Shown here in pieces: positions 1-9,272 of a DNA stretch of 64,000 nt. The stretch covers positions 310,001 to 374,000 of the forward strand of contig CAVVPK010000019.1 of assembly GCA_963750065.1 (NCBI GenBank). The letters run 5' to 3'. A model generated the notes under the pieces. That model saw only the letters and a program-made list of their open reading frames with translations, ran no database searches and was not told the DNA's origin. Position 1 is the stretch's first letter; every line of letters starts with the position of its first letter. The DNA is from CAVSRC01 sp963750065. GTDB taxonomy: Bacteria; Pseudomonadota; Alphaproteobacteria; Rhizobiales; Kaistiaceae. The position numbers were made by a program, and so were the translations under genes.

Positions 1-68
1 CGGGCGGAGAGACAGAGAGGGTGGTACGGGCAAACCCCTACGGTGGGCGCTGTGCCGGCACCCTCTCC

Positions 69-109
69 CTGCTTTTCTTGGCTCGCCTAGCGCTCGCCAA
101 GAAAAGCAG
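69..109 (-). terminator. long hairpin downstream of cobT
   Basis: Two 14-base arms (CTGCTTTTCTTGGC and its reverse complement) pair perfectly around a 13-base loop, about 60 bases beyond the cobT stop. A second, outer inverted repeat (GAGAGGGTG near 15-23 with CACCCTCTC near 59-67) lies next to it. The stem is strong enough to end cobT transcription, but no run of U follows it, so it may instead be a dispersed palindrome. No gene is seen in 1-169. Confidence 0.4.
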
Positions 110-169
110 CCCTTTCCTGCAAGTGGCGAAGGCATCGCGGCAAGCGCCTGAACGAGCTCGAAGCCGCAA

Positions 170-1195
170 CTACCCGTCTTTGTTCGACACCCCTGCCTGC
201 TCGAAGGTGGCCATGCCTGAGTGAAGCTCGGCGGCTGTCCTGACGAGTGCGGCGGCGAGCGCGGCGCCGGTGCCCTCGCCGAGCCGCATGCCGAGGTCGA
301 GCAAGGGCGCCTTGCCCATGCGTTCGAGCGCACGGGCGTGGGCGGGCTCGGCTGAGACATGGCCGAACAGGCAGTGGTCGAGCGCCGTCTCATCCATGGC
401 GAAGAGGACGGCGGCAGCGGCGCTGGCGACATAGCCGTCGACGATGACGGGCACGCAATTCAACCGCGCGGCCAGAATGGCGCCGGCTATGGCGGCGATC
501 TCGCGCCCGCCGAGGCGGCGCAGGACCTCGAGCGGATCGTTCAGGTTTCCGGCATGGCAAGCTATCGCCGCGGCAACGGCTTCGCGCTTGCGCTTGAGCC
601 CCTTGTCGTCGACGCCGGTGCCGGGGCCGACCCAGTCGCCGGGGTCGCCGCCGAACAGGCCGCAATAGATCGCCGCAGCAACGGTCGTGTTGGCAATACC
701 CATCTCGCCGACGGCGAGCAGGTCCACCCCCTCGATCGCCTCCATGCCATAGGCGATGGTCCCGGCGCACATCTTCTCGTCGAGCGCGGCTTCCACCGTG
801 ATATCGCCGGTCGGGATATCCAGCGCCAGGTCGAAGACCTTGAGGCCGAGATCGTGCACGCGGCAGATCTGGTTGATGGCGGCGCCACCGGCCGAAAAGT
901 TCTCCACCATCTGCCGCGTGACGGCGGCCGGATAGGCCGAGACGCCGCGCCCGGCGACGCCGTGATTGCCGGCAAAGACGGCGACCAGCGGCCGGTTGAC
1001 CTTGGGCGGCGCCCTGCCCTGCCATGCCGCCAGCCATTCGGCGATCTCTTCCAGCCGGCCGAGCGATCCCAGCGGCTTGGTCAGCGTCGCGTCGCGCGCC
1101 CGCACCGCTGCGGCGGCGTCGGAATCGGGGCCGGGCATGGCTTTGACCAGTGCCCGGATGTCGTCGAAGGGAAGCCCGCTGGCGGACGCAATCAT
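170..1195 (-). CDS. cobT: nicotinate-nucleotide--dimethylbenzimidazole phosphoribosyltransferase
   Basis: CobT transfers ribose phosphate from nicotinate mononucleotide to the lower-ligand base, giving alpha-ribazole phosphate for the cobalamin nucleotide loop; it is cytosolic. The 341-residue product is of normal family length. It keeps the N-terminal TKPLGSLGRLE segment, the FAGNHGV and GEMGIANTT glycine-rich stretches, and near the C-terminus MRLGEGTGA, which holds the catalytic glutamate of the family. The open frame extends 20 codons upstream, but ATG at 1195 (MIASASGLPF) fits family alignments and leaves a promoter-sized gap to the divergent cobS. The pairing with cobS supports the role. 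Confidence 0.93.
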   Translation of the reverse strand: MIASASGLPFDDIRALVKAMPGPDSDAAAAVRARDATLTKPLGSLGRLEEIAEWLAAWQGRAPPKVNRPLVAVFAGNHGVAGRGVSAYPAAVTRQMVENFSAGGAAINQICRVHDLGLKVFDLALDIPTGDITVEAALDEKMCAGTIAYGMEAIEGVDLLAVGEMGIANTTVAAAIYCGLFGGDPGDWVGPGTGVDDKGLKRKREAVAAAIACHAGNLNDPLEVLRRLGGREIAAIAGAILAARLNCVPVIVDGYVASAAAAVLFAMDETALDHCLFGHVSAEPAHARALERMGKAPLLDLGMRLGEGTGAALAAALVRTAAELHSGMATFEQAGVSNKDG

Positions 1196-1237
1196 TCGGG
1201 CTCCACGGTCACGGAGGGGATTCTGCCGGAGCCGCCG

Positions 1238-1266
1238 TTGGCCCGGTCGCGGCAAGGTTCTATAAC
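1238..1266 (+). promoter_or_regulatory. candidate sigma-70 promoter for cobS
   Basis: TTGGCC (1238-1243) and TATAAC (1261-1266) are separated by 17 bases in the cobT-cobS divergent gap, and the -10-like box ends 37 bases before the cobS ATG. I found no B12 box or room for a full cobalamin riboswitch in this 108-base gap. Confidence 0.3.
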
Positions 1267-1303
1267 CGCGGCGCTACTGGTCGCAAGCGACGAGCCCAAA
1301 ACA

Positions 1304-2098
1304 ATGAGCGACAGCAATCCGTTCCGGAACATGGATACGTCTTTCGACGATCTGAAATCGTCGCTGGCGTTTCTCACCCGCATCCCCGCCGGCTGGCTGG
1401 GGATCGATCCCCAGGTGCGGCCCGACTTCCGGCGTGCCGCGGGCCTGTTTCCGGTAGCCGGCGTTCTTGTCGGGATCGCCGGCGGCCTTGTTCTTCTCAT
1501 TGCCGGCGCCATCGGCGTGCCGCCGCTGGTTGCTGCGACGCTGGCTGTGGCGACGACCATGGGCCTGACCGGGGCCTTGCACGAGGATGGGCTCGCCGAC
1601 GTCGCCGACAGCCTGGGCGGAGCGAGTGCCGAGCGCCGGCTGGAGATCATGCACGACAGCCGCATCGGCACCTATGGCGCCGCCGCGCTGGTGCTGTCGC
1701 TGGTCGTGCGAATCGCCTGCCTGGCGGCGATTATCGGCACCGGCGCGCTTCAGGCGGCGATCGCACTCGCCCTTGCCGAGGGCATCTCGCGGGCGGCACT
1801 GGTGCGCCTGTGGCATGAGCTGCCGCCGGTCGGGGATAGCGGACTGGCCCGCGACACCGGCCCGCCCGACCAGAACGCCATGGTGCTGGCGCTGGCCACG
1901 GCCGCGCTTCTCGCGGTGATCGCGATTCCGGTGATCGGGTTCCGACCGGCCGTGCTCGCCGCTGTTCTTGCCGCACTGGCCACCTATATCTTCACCCGTT
2001 TGACCGCTGAGGCGTTCGGCGGCCGCACCGGCGATATCCTCGGCGCCTGCCAGCAGGTGGCGCTGGCGGCATGGCTGATCGGCGCCGCGACGCTGTGA
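1304..2098 (+). CDS. cobS: adenosylcobinamide-GDP ribazoletransferase
   Basis: CobS is the inner-membrane cobalamin synthase that joins adenosylcobinamide-GDP to alpha-ribazole or its phosphate, the last assembly step. The product has 264 residues with several hydrophobic helices. It shows the family motifs LAFLTRIP near the N-terminus, TGALHEDGLADVADS around residues 85-100, an MHDSRIGTYG loop, and a C-terminal GGRTGDILGACQQ. The aspartates of the HEDGLAD and DS segments are the metal-binding candidates. ATG at 1304 is chosen because the reading frame extends far upstream without family similarity; an in-frame ATG at 1331 is possible. It is divergent from cobT. Confidence 0.92.
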   Translation: MSDSNPFRNMDTSFDDLKSSLAFLTRIPAGWLGIDPQVRPDFRRAAGLFPVAGVLVGIAGGLVLLIAGAIGVPPLVAATLAVATTMGLTGALHEDGLADVADSLGGASAERRLEIMHDSRIGTYGAAALVLSLVVRIACLAAIIGTGALQAAIALALAEGISRAALVRLWHELPPVGDSGLARDTGPPDQNAMVLALATAALLAVIAIPVIGFRPAVLAAVLAALATYIFTRLTAEAFGGRTGDILGACQQVALAAWLIGAATL

Positions 2099-2123
2099 CC
2101 GCCGGATAATCCCGACGCCGACC

Positions 2124-2315
2124 ATGATATCGCCCTGCATCAAGCTCTGCGTCATCGATCCCGGCACGCGGCTGTGCGCCGGCTGCGGACGCACGCTGGC
2201 GGAGATCGGTCAGTGGGCGTCCTACTCCGACGAGGAGCGGCGGCGCATCATGGGCGCCCTGCCCCAGCGGCTGGCGGCAGCGTCGGCGACACAGCAGAAA
2301 GAATTGCGGCAATGA
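2124..2315 (+). CDS. DUF1289 family small cysteine protein
   Basis: This 63-residue protein begins MISPCIKLCVID and has four cysteines spaced C-x3-C-x8-C-x2-C, the signature of the DUF1289 family (a possible Fe-S or zinc site; no biochemical role is established). It lies 25 bases after cobS and its TGA overlaps the next gene's ATG, so it is probably co-transcribed with both. Length and motif match the family. Confidence 0.8.
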   Translation: MISPCIKLCVIDPGTRLCAGCGRTLAEIGQWASYSDEERRRIMGALPQRLAAASATQQKELRQ

Positions 2316-3031
2316 ACCGGCCGCCGCGGCTGTTCTTCTGGCTCATGCTTCTGTTGGTCGCGGCCGGCGTCGCAGCGCTGGCGGTGATGGTAGCGCCCTC
2401 CTTCGGCTTCGACATGTCGTCCGGCGGACCGGTCCGCCTGGTCTATTTCGTCGCCCTCCTGCTGTTCGTCGGCTCGGCATTGGTCGGGCGCGGCATCCGC
2501 GCGCGCGAGGCGCTGCAGGCCATCCTCGGCTGGGGCGTGATCCTTATCGTGCTGGTCGGCGCCTATGCCTATCGCATGGAACTTGCCGGCGTCGGCGGGC
2601 GCCTGCTCGGCGTGCTCGTGCCGGGCATGCCGATCAGCGGGCAGCTGACCGGCGACGGCGGCAACAGCGTGGTGATCATGCGCAACGGCGACGGCCATTT
2701 CGCCGTGCACGCCGGGGTCGACGGCGTGCCGATGACGATGCTGGTCGATACCGGCGCCAGCCTGGTGACGCTCACGCCCCAGGATGCGGGAAGAATCGGC
2801 GTCGACACTGCAAGGCTCGACTACGGCATGCCGATCGAGACCGCCAACGGCAGGATCCAGGCGGCGCCGATCACCATTCACCGCATCAGCATCGGAACGA
2901 TCACGCGCAACGACATCAAGGCACTGGTCGCCCCGCCGGGCTCGCTTCAGGAAAGCCTGCTCGGCATGAGCTTTCTCAACTCGCTTTCCGGTTATGCGAT
3001 CTCCGGCGACCGGCTGGTGCTGAAGCCCTAG
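2312..3031 (+). CDS. membrane-anchored retropepsin-like aspartic protease (TIGR02281 type)
   Basis: The 239-residue product has three predicted membrane helices in the first 100 residues, then a periplasm-sized domain with the retroviral-type catalytic motif LVDTGASLVTL around residues 146-156. This is the single-active-site clan AA family, which dimerises to act; substrates are unknown. ATG at 2312 overlaps the preceding TGA (ATGA). The frame is open further upstream, but those codons only shadow the DUF1289 gene. The TAG stop lies on the terminal bases of a repeated palindromic element. Confidence 0.82.
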   Translation: MNRPPRLFFWLMLLLVAAGVAALAVMVAPSFGFDMSSGGPVRLVYFVALLLFVGSALVGRGIRAREALQAILGWGVILIVLVGAYAYRMELAGVGGRLLGVLVPGMPISGQLTGDGGNSVVIMRNGDGHFAVHAGVDGVPMTMLVDTGASLVTLTPQDAGRIGVDTARLDYGMPIETANGRIQAAPITIHRISIGTITRNDIKALVAPPGSLQESLLGMSFLNSLSGYAISGDRLVLKP

Positions 3032-3299
3032 AGCGCTTCTTGGTCAGATAGAAGCAGTTTCGTTTCTCGACCGGCGGAGCGATCCGGCGTCGAGCCCGGC
3101 GAAGGGCGATGCCGGGCATCGGGCAAGCCGGGATCGGCGTCGGGCGCCCGCCGGTCGGAAATCCGGAGGGACGGGCGCTTTTGCGCCATTATCGTCGTCG
3201 CCGGTCTCGGCCGTACCCCGGGTACGACCATCGCCCGTCGGCTTGATCCTGTCGCAAAACCAGCTCCGTCGGAACAATTCTATCTGATCAAGAAACGCT

Positions 3300-3302
<3 letters not shown>
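3029..3302. repeat. 274-bp palindromic intergenic element, TAGAGCG type
   Basis: The termini are inverted copies: TAGAGCGCTTCTTGGTCAGA at 3029-3048 and, read on the minus strand from 3302, TAGAGCGTTTCTTGATCAGA. Both arms continue into GTTCCGACGG-like or related sequence. The element fills the whole gap between two convergent genes, and its TAG termini form the stop codons of both. A related partial copy is at 6766-6814. Confidence 0.75.
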
Positions 3303-4343
<1,041 letters not shown>

Positions 4344-4453
4344 CCTCTCCGCGAGGTTTCGCGCCGGCGCAGACAGGAGCGCCGGCCGAGTTGTTCGTTC
4401 CCTTGGACTGGCCGGCTGCGAATGTCCAGACATGCGGCTGCCAGGGACCGGGA

Positions 4454-6661
4454 TCAGGCGCGGCGCAGCGGGAGGGTGGGCTCGGCCCGAAGCTGGGCAT
4501 CGACCCGGAGCAGTGCCGTCAGTTCGGCGGCCGGTGCCGGACGGCCGAAGAAGAAGCCCTGGAATGCGTCGCAGCCGGCAATCCTCAGCAGCGCCGCCTC
4601 CTCCTCGGTCTCGACGCCCTCTGCCGTGACCGTCAGCTCAAGGGCGCCGGCAAGGGCAATGGTGGCCTGAACCAGCTTCTGGGCGCGCGGGTCGCGGTCG
4701 ATGTTGGCGATCAGCGAACGGTCGAGCTTGAGCTTGTCGAAGGCGAAGCCGCGCAGATAGCCGATGCTCGAATAGCCGACGCCGAAATCGTCGAGCGCCA
4801 CAGTGACGCCGAGCGCGCGGATCGCGTCGATTGCCCGCCGTGCCTGTTCTGGGTGGGCGACGAGATAAGTTTCGGTGACCTCGACCTCGAGGCGATCGGC
4901 CGGGAAGCTGGTCTCCTTGAGCGCGGCGACAACGGCTTCGGCGAAATTCGGGTTGGAAAACTGGGCCGGCGAGACGTTCACGGAGACCTTGAGGCCTGGC
5001 CACGCCGTGGCGTCCCGGCACGCCCGCCGAAGGGTCCACATGCCGAGTTCGTCGATGAGCCCGGTCTCCTCGGCGATCGGGATGAACTCGGCCGGCGACA
5101 GCGGTTGGACATCGTCGCTGCGGGGCCAACGGATCAAAGCCTCGGCACTGATGATGCGGCCGTCGTCGGCGCTCACCACCGGCTGGTAGAACAGGGTCAA
5201 CGCTTCGATGGCAAGTGCGCGCCGCAGGTCGCCGGCGATTTTAAGGCGCTTGCGGCGCCGCATATCGAGGGAATCGTCGAACATGCAGACGCGGTTACGA
5301 CCTTCCTGCCGGGCCTGATACATGGCGACGTCACCGCGGCGTAGCGCTTCCTCAGCCGACGTGCCGGCATCGATCAGGGCGACGCCCACGCTGGCGTTGG
5401 CGGAGATGATGCGGCCGCCGATATCGAAGGGCTTGGCGAAGAAGCGCGACAGCCGTTCGCCCAGCTCATTGGCCCTGTCGGCCGCGTACGGCTTGTCGAT
5501 GACGATGGCGAATTCGTCGCCGCCGATCCGGACCAGATAGCATTTGCCCGCCAGCGTCTTGAAGCCGGCCGCCACCTTGCGCAGCAATTGGTCGCCCACG
5601 TCGCGACCATAGGCGTCGTTGACCTCCTTGATCGCATCCAGCTCGATGCACGCAATTGCCAGGTCTCCGTCGCCGCGGCGTTTGTCGATCGCCTGCTTGA
5701 GGTGCAGGAGCAGCGCCGTGCGATTGGGCAGGCCACTGAGCATGTCGTGGGTGGCGGCATGGCGCGCCAGAGCCTCTCCCCGGCGCACGCGGGCGCGGCC
5801 GCGCGCGGCGACGACCACCAGTACCAGCATGGTCACGGCGAGCGCGGCGAACACGCCGATAATGCGCGGACCCAGCCGGGCCAGTGCCGCACTGCCGGGC
5901 ATGCGCTCGCGCCAGGTGAGTGCGGCAATCGTCCTGCCGTCCGCGTCGGTGAGCGGGAGAGCAGCCTTATTGCCCGCGGCCGTGGCCGGAGGTACCAGGG
6001 CCAATCCGTCGATCAGGTAATCCTGAGACAGCCGCTGCATGATTTGGGCGTTCAGCGACCTGGCGAGGATGAGGATGCGCTTGTGCTGCGGTACGGGAAT
6101 GTCCTGCGAGAATGGCACCACGGGCCCGATCGCCATGACCATCGGCCCCCAGACGCCGCGCACCAGAGCGCTGCGGGCGTCCGGCGAACTGGCCTCGGCG
6201 GTCGCTCGCAGGAGCCGCGCCAGCGACGGCCCGAAGGCACCCTGAGGCAGCGTCACGGTCGGGGCGCCATTGCGGTAGGCGAAGACCGCCGTGCCGTCCG
6301 GGTCGAGGAGATAGACGGTGTCGAAGAAGATAGGGTCTTTGGTCGACGAGACGAACGAATCCTCGACGAACTGCTCATCGACCTTGCCATAGAGCTTGCG
6401 CGCGGCATCGTCCCAGATGGCATAGTCGCCATGCGTATCGGCCATGTGGTGCAGCGTCGCCTCCACCGCCGCTTGGACCGTCTGCCGGGTCAGGGATAGC
6501 GCCGTGCGGTTGACCTCGCGGGCGATCTCGTTGAACGCGAAGATTACCGTCGTGACGGCGATGGCGAGGATGATCGTCGCTGGCAGCATGATGCTGAGGG
6601 CAGACCGGAAATCCGGGCGCCCAATGCGCGAGGTCAGGAATGCGCGGCGCGACGAGGACAT
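4454..6661 (-). CDS. CHASE4-GGDEF-EAL cyclic-di-GMP protein
   Basis: This 735-residue inner-membrane protein is built for cyclic-di-GMP turnover. Order: a membrane helix near residues 20-45; an extracytoplasmic CHASE4-like domain (HGDYAIWDDA around 75-85); a second helix near 265-290; a GGDEF domain with intact RIGGDEF near 377; and an EAL domain with SAEALIRW near 512, NVSPAQFSNPNF, EVTET and LDDFGVGYSS. The synthase and phosphodiesterase motifs both look complete, so either or both activities are possible. No obvious operon partner; it lies 110 bases beyond dusA on the same strand. Confidence 0.88.
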   Translation of the reverse strand: MSSSRRAFLTSRIGRPDFRSALSIMLPATIILAIAVTTVIFAFNEIAREVNRTALSLTRQTVQAAVEATLHHMADTHGDYAIWDDAARKLYGKVDEQFVEDSFVSSTKDPIFFDTVYLLDPDGTAVFAYRNGAPTVTLPQGAFGPSLARLLRATAEASSPDARSALVRGVWGPMVMAIGPVVPFSQDIPVPQHKRILILARSLNAQIMQRLSQDYLIDGLALVPPATAAGNKAALPLTDADGRTIAALTWRERMPGSAALARLGPRIIGVFAALAVTMLVLVVVAARGRARVRRGEALARHAATHDMLSGLPNRTALLLHLKQAIDKRRGDGDLAIACIELDAIKEVNDAYGRDVGDQLLRKVAAGFKTLAGKCYLVRIGGDEFAIVIDKPYAADRANELGERLSRFFAKPFDIGGRIISANASVGVALIDAGTSAEEALRRGDVAMYQARQEGRNRVCMFDDSLDMRRRKRLKIAGDLRRALAIEALTLFYQPVVSADDGRIISAEALIRWPRSDDVQPLSPAEFIPIAEETGLIDELGMWTLRRACRDATAWPGLKVSVNVSPAQFSNPNFAEAVVAALKETSFPADRLEVEVTETYLVAHPEQARRAIDAIRALGVTVALDDFGVGYSSIGYLRGFAFDKLKLDRSLIANIDRDPRAQKLVQATIALAGALELTVTAEGVETEEEAALLRIAGCDAFQGFFFGRPAPAAELTALLRVDAQLRAEPTLPLRRA

Positions 6662-6765
6662 TGCGCGCAGCTTCGCCCTGCGGCGTTAAGGTTGCATGAA
6701 GCTCACGGCCGTAACCGGTCGTGGTTAATCAACCGTTTGGCGCGGACCGCCGTCGGGCGGGGGCG

Positions 6766-6814
6766 TAGAGCGTTTCTTGGTCAGATAGAGCTATTCCGAC
6801 GGAACGATTTTGCG
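6766..6814 (+). repeat. partial copy of the TAGAGCG intergenic element
   Basis: TAGAGCGTTTCTTGGTCAGA followed by TAGA and TTCCGACGGAACGATTTTGCG matches one arm of the element at 3029-3302, with a few substitutions. Only one arm is present. It sits between the GGDEF-EAL gene and ade. A short broken minus-strand reading frame (about 6797-6940) ends in this copy. Confidence 0.7.
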
Positions 6815-6940
6815 TGCAGCCTTGCGGACCGCAGCGAGCGCGTCGGAGGTGATGATTGCCAGCAGATCGGCGATGTCGGTATCCGTGATGCCGGTGCCGA
6901 CACTGGCAGCGCCCCGGCGCCGCCCATCAATTTCGACATG

Positions 6941-8648
6941 TCATTCCTTCACCAGTTCGAACCGGTCCACGTCGAAGAGGCCGAAATTGGTGATCTTCAT
7001 GTGGGGAATGACCGGGAGTGGCAGGAAAGCAACCTGGAGGAACGGTTCCGGCAGCGTACAGCCGAGCTCGCGCGCCGCGTGGCGCAGCGGCATCAGGCCG
7101 GCGTGGACCGCCTCGAAGGGCTCGAGACTCATCAGGCCGGCTAACGGCAGCGCCAGCTCGGCCACCACCTTGCCGCCATTTGCCACCGCGAAGCCGCCGC
7201 CGATCTCGCGCAGCCGGTTGACCGCCACCGCCATGTCGTCGTCGTCCATGCCGACGACGCAGATATTGTGGCTGTCGTGGCCGACCGAGGAGGCGATGGC
7301 ACCCTCTCTCATGCCGAAGCCGGTGACGAAGGCGCGGCCGATCGAGCCATCCTTGCCGTGGCGCTCGATGACCGCCACCTTGGCGATGTCGTTAGCGGGG
7401 TCGGCGACGCGCTCATTGCCCCTGGCCGGCACTTGTCTGCGCACATGGTCGGTGACCACACGGCCGGGCGCCACGCCGATCATCGAGAGTTCGGCCGCCG
7501 CACCGGGGATGCGGAAGTCGGCCGGCGCGATCTCGCGCAGCTTGACGCTGTCGAGGCCAACCGGCGCAATCTTGCGGCGCGTCGCAAACAGCTCATCGTC
7601 GACGACGCGGCCGGCGGAGATCACGGTCTTGACCGAGCACGCGGCGAGGTCGCCGACCAGAACGATGTCGGCGCGGCGGCCGGGGGCGATCATGCCGCGA
7701 TCTTTGAGCCCGAAGGCATTGGCCGCCGACCAGCTCGCGGCGCGATAGACGTGGTGCAGCGGGCGGCCGAGGGCAATCAGCGTGCGCACCATGTAGTCGA
7801 GGTGGCCCTCCTCGGCGATGTCGAGCGGGTTGCGGTCGTCGGTGCACAGGCAGCACATGCTGGAGGAATGCTCGTCGAGGATCTCGGCGAGCGCGTGCAG
7901 GTCCTTGGTCACCGAGCCCTCGCGGATGAGCACGGCCAGCCCCTTCTTGAGCTTCTCGCGGCCGTCCTCGGCAATGGTCGTCTCGTGGTCGGTGCGGATA
8001 CGCGCGGCGAGATAGCCGTTGAGGTCGTAGCCGCGCACCAGCGGCGCATGGCCGTCGATGTGGCCGTCCTGGAAGGCAACCAGCTTGTCGAGAACGTCGT
8101 CGCGGCTCGCAAGCACGCCCGGAAAGTTCATGAATTCGGCCAGACCGATCACCTTGGGATGGGAGGCGAGCGGAACCAGGTCCTTGGCCAGCAATTCGGC
8201 GCCGGATGTCTCGAAGGTGGTCGCCGGCACGCAGGAGGAAAGCTGCACGCGCAGGTCCATGATCGTGGTCTCGGCCGAACTCGAGGAAGAAGCGGATGCC
8301 TTCCAGGCCGAGAACGTTGGCGATTTCGTGCGGGTCGCAGATCGCCGTGGTGACGCCGTGCGGCAGCACGCAGCGGTCGAACTCCTGCGGCGTCACCAGA
8401 GAGGATTCGACATGCAAATGGGTGTCGATGAAGCCGGGCACCGCGAACAGGCCGGTGCCGTCGATCTCGCGCGTACCCTCATAGGGCTCGTAGGTGCCGA
8501 CGATGCGGTCGCCCGAGATGGCGATGTCGGTGAGGGTAACGCCGCCATAGACGATGTCGAGCAAGCCGACATTCTTGATCACGAGGTCGGCGGGGATGGC
8601 GCCCCTGCCCTGGTCGATGGCACGCGAGAGGAGGACTTTGTCGGTCAT
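6941..8648 (-). pseudogene. ade: adenine deaminase (one frameshift)
   Basis: Adenine deaminase hydrolyses adenine to hypoxanthine and ammonia in purine salvage; it is a metal-dependent amidohydrolase. The N-terminal part carries the metal motif FIDTHLHVESS near residues 80-90 and CDPHEIANVLG near 110. The C-terminal part has SHNICVVGMDDDDM and the LPLAGLMS segment of the family. The two halves are in different frames: the first runs to about 8282, where one surplus base in a TTCGG context shifts it, and the second reads from there (SAETTIMDLRVQL) to the stop at 6941. Both halves are fully conserved, so this is either a very recent lesion or a sequence error. Confidence 0.85.
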
Positions 8649-8650
8649 GC

Positions 8651-8971
8651 TCAGGCGGCCCTCGGCTCGATGGATTTCAGATCAGGCTCGATCTGCCGAC
8701 GCCGTTCCATGAGGTCGAAATCGGTTTGCAGGCCGAGGAAGAAGCCTTCCGAGACGCCGAAGAAGCGGGCAAGGCGAAGGTCGGTATCGGCGGTCACGTC
8801 GCGTTTTCCGAGCACGATCTCGTTAATCCGTCGCGGCGGCACGTGGACCGCACGGGCCAGAGCATTCTGGCTGATCCCCATGGGCCTCAGAAACTCCTCA
8901 AGGAGGATTTCGCCCGGATGGGGATTGGGCAAGCGATCCCGCTCACTTATGGTAGTCGACGATTTCGACAT
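8651..8971 (-). CDS. higA: HigA-family antitoxin
   Basis: This 106-residue protein carries an XRE-type helix-turn-helix near residues 20-75 (HPGEILLEEFL, ISQNALARAVHVPPRRINEI, GKRDVTADTDLRLARFFG), typical of HigA antitoxins. It should bind and neutralise the upstream RelE-fold toxin and repress the operon. ATG at 8971 gives family length and overlaps the toxin's 3' end by 29 bases; a longer frame upstream is only shadow. Toxin first, antitoxin second is the normal higBA order. It ends 2 bases before the ade stretch on the same strand. Confidence 0.85.
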   Translation of the reverse strand: MSKSSTTISERDRLPNPHPGEILLEEFLRPMGISQNALARAVHVPPRRINEIVLGKRDVTADTDLRLARFFGVSEGFFLGLQTDFDLMERRRQIEPDLKSIEPRAA

Positions 8972-9227
8972 TCCTCGCTCCTCCTTCACGCCACTCGAAG
9001 CAAATCCGCCATTGATCGTTGATGCGGATGCTGTGTTGCCCAGCCCGGTCGGCGCCCAGCCGTTCCAGACGGTTTCCCGGCGGGACGCGCAAATCAGACA
9101 GGGCACGCGCCTGATTGATCATGCGCAGCTTGCGCAGCGCCACCGCCTGGATTTCCGACGGCAGCCGGCGGCTTCTGAGACCCGACCAGATGCGTTCCGT
9201 TTCGGAGTCGCGAAAGCTGTGGATCAT
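8943..9227 (-). CDS. higB: HigB/RelE-family toxin
   Basis: This 94-residue RelE-superfamily protein begins MIHSFRDSETERIW and has the HigB pattern: LPSEIQAVALRKLRMINQA, then LRVPPGNRLERL, then HSIRINDQWRICFEW and a terminal VEIVDYHK. The family cleaves mRNA in translating ribosomes; the basic and aromatic residues of the RINDQWRI strand and the terminal DYH are the catalytic candidates. It overlaps higA by 29 bases and its start lies 9 bases from a nested palindromic operator. Confidence 0.87.
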   Translation of the reverse strand: MIHSFRDSETERIWSGLRSRRLPSEIQAVALRKLRMINQARALSDLRVPPGNRLERLGADRAGQHSIRINDQWRICFEWREGGARNVEIVDYHK

Positions 9228-9235
9228 GAGTGTTT

Positions 9236-9269
9236 GTAACGCGCCTCGTTATATAACGCAATACGTTAC
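9236..9269. promoter_or_regulatory. nested dyad operator of higBA
   Basis: The sequence is GTAACG-N5-CGTTATATAACG-N5-CGTTAC, with both pairs of arms sharing one centre (9252/9253). That gives four CGTTA-type half sites in 34 bases, immediately upstream of higB and 4 bases past the putA stop. The central TATAAC on the minus strand could be the -10 box, so HigA binding would block it. The layout is typical of autoregulated toxin-antitoxin operons; binding by HigA is inferred. Confidence 0.65.
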
Positions 9270-9272
9270 AGA

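Noticed and set aside
359..1303. Long plus-strand frame opposite cobT running into cobS
   Set aside because: It is a GC-rich antisense shadow; only the part from 1304 has CobS motifs.
1196..1303. Cobalamin riboswitch between cobT and cobS
   Set aside because: The gap is too short and no B12 box is seen.
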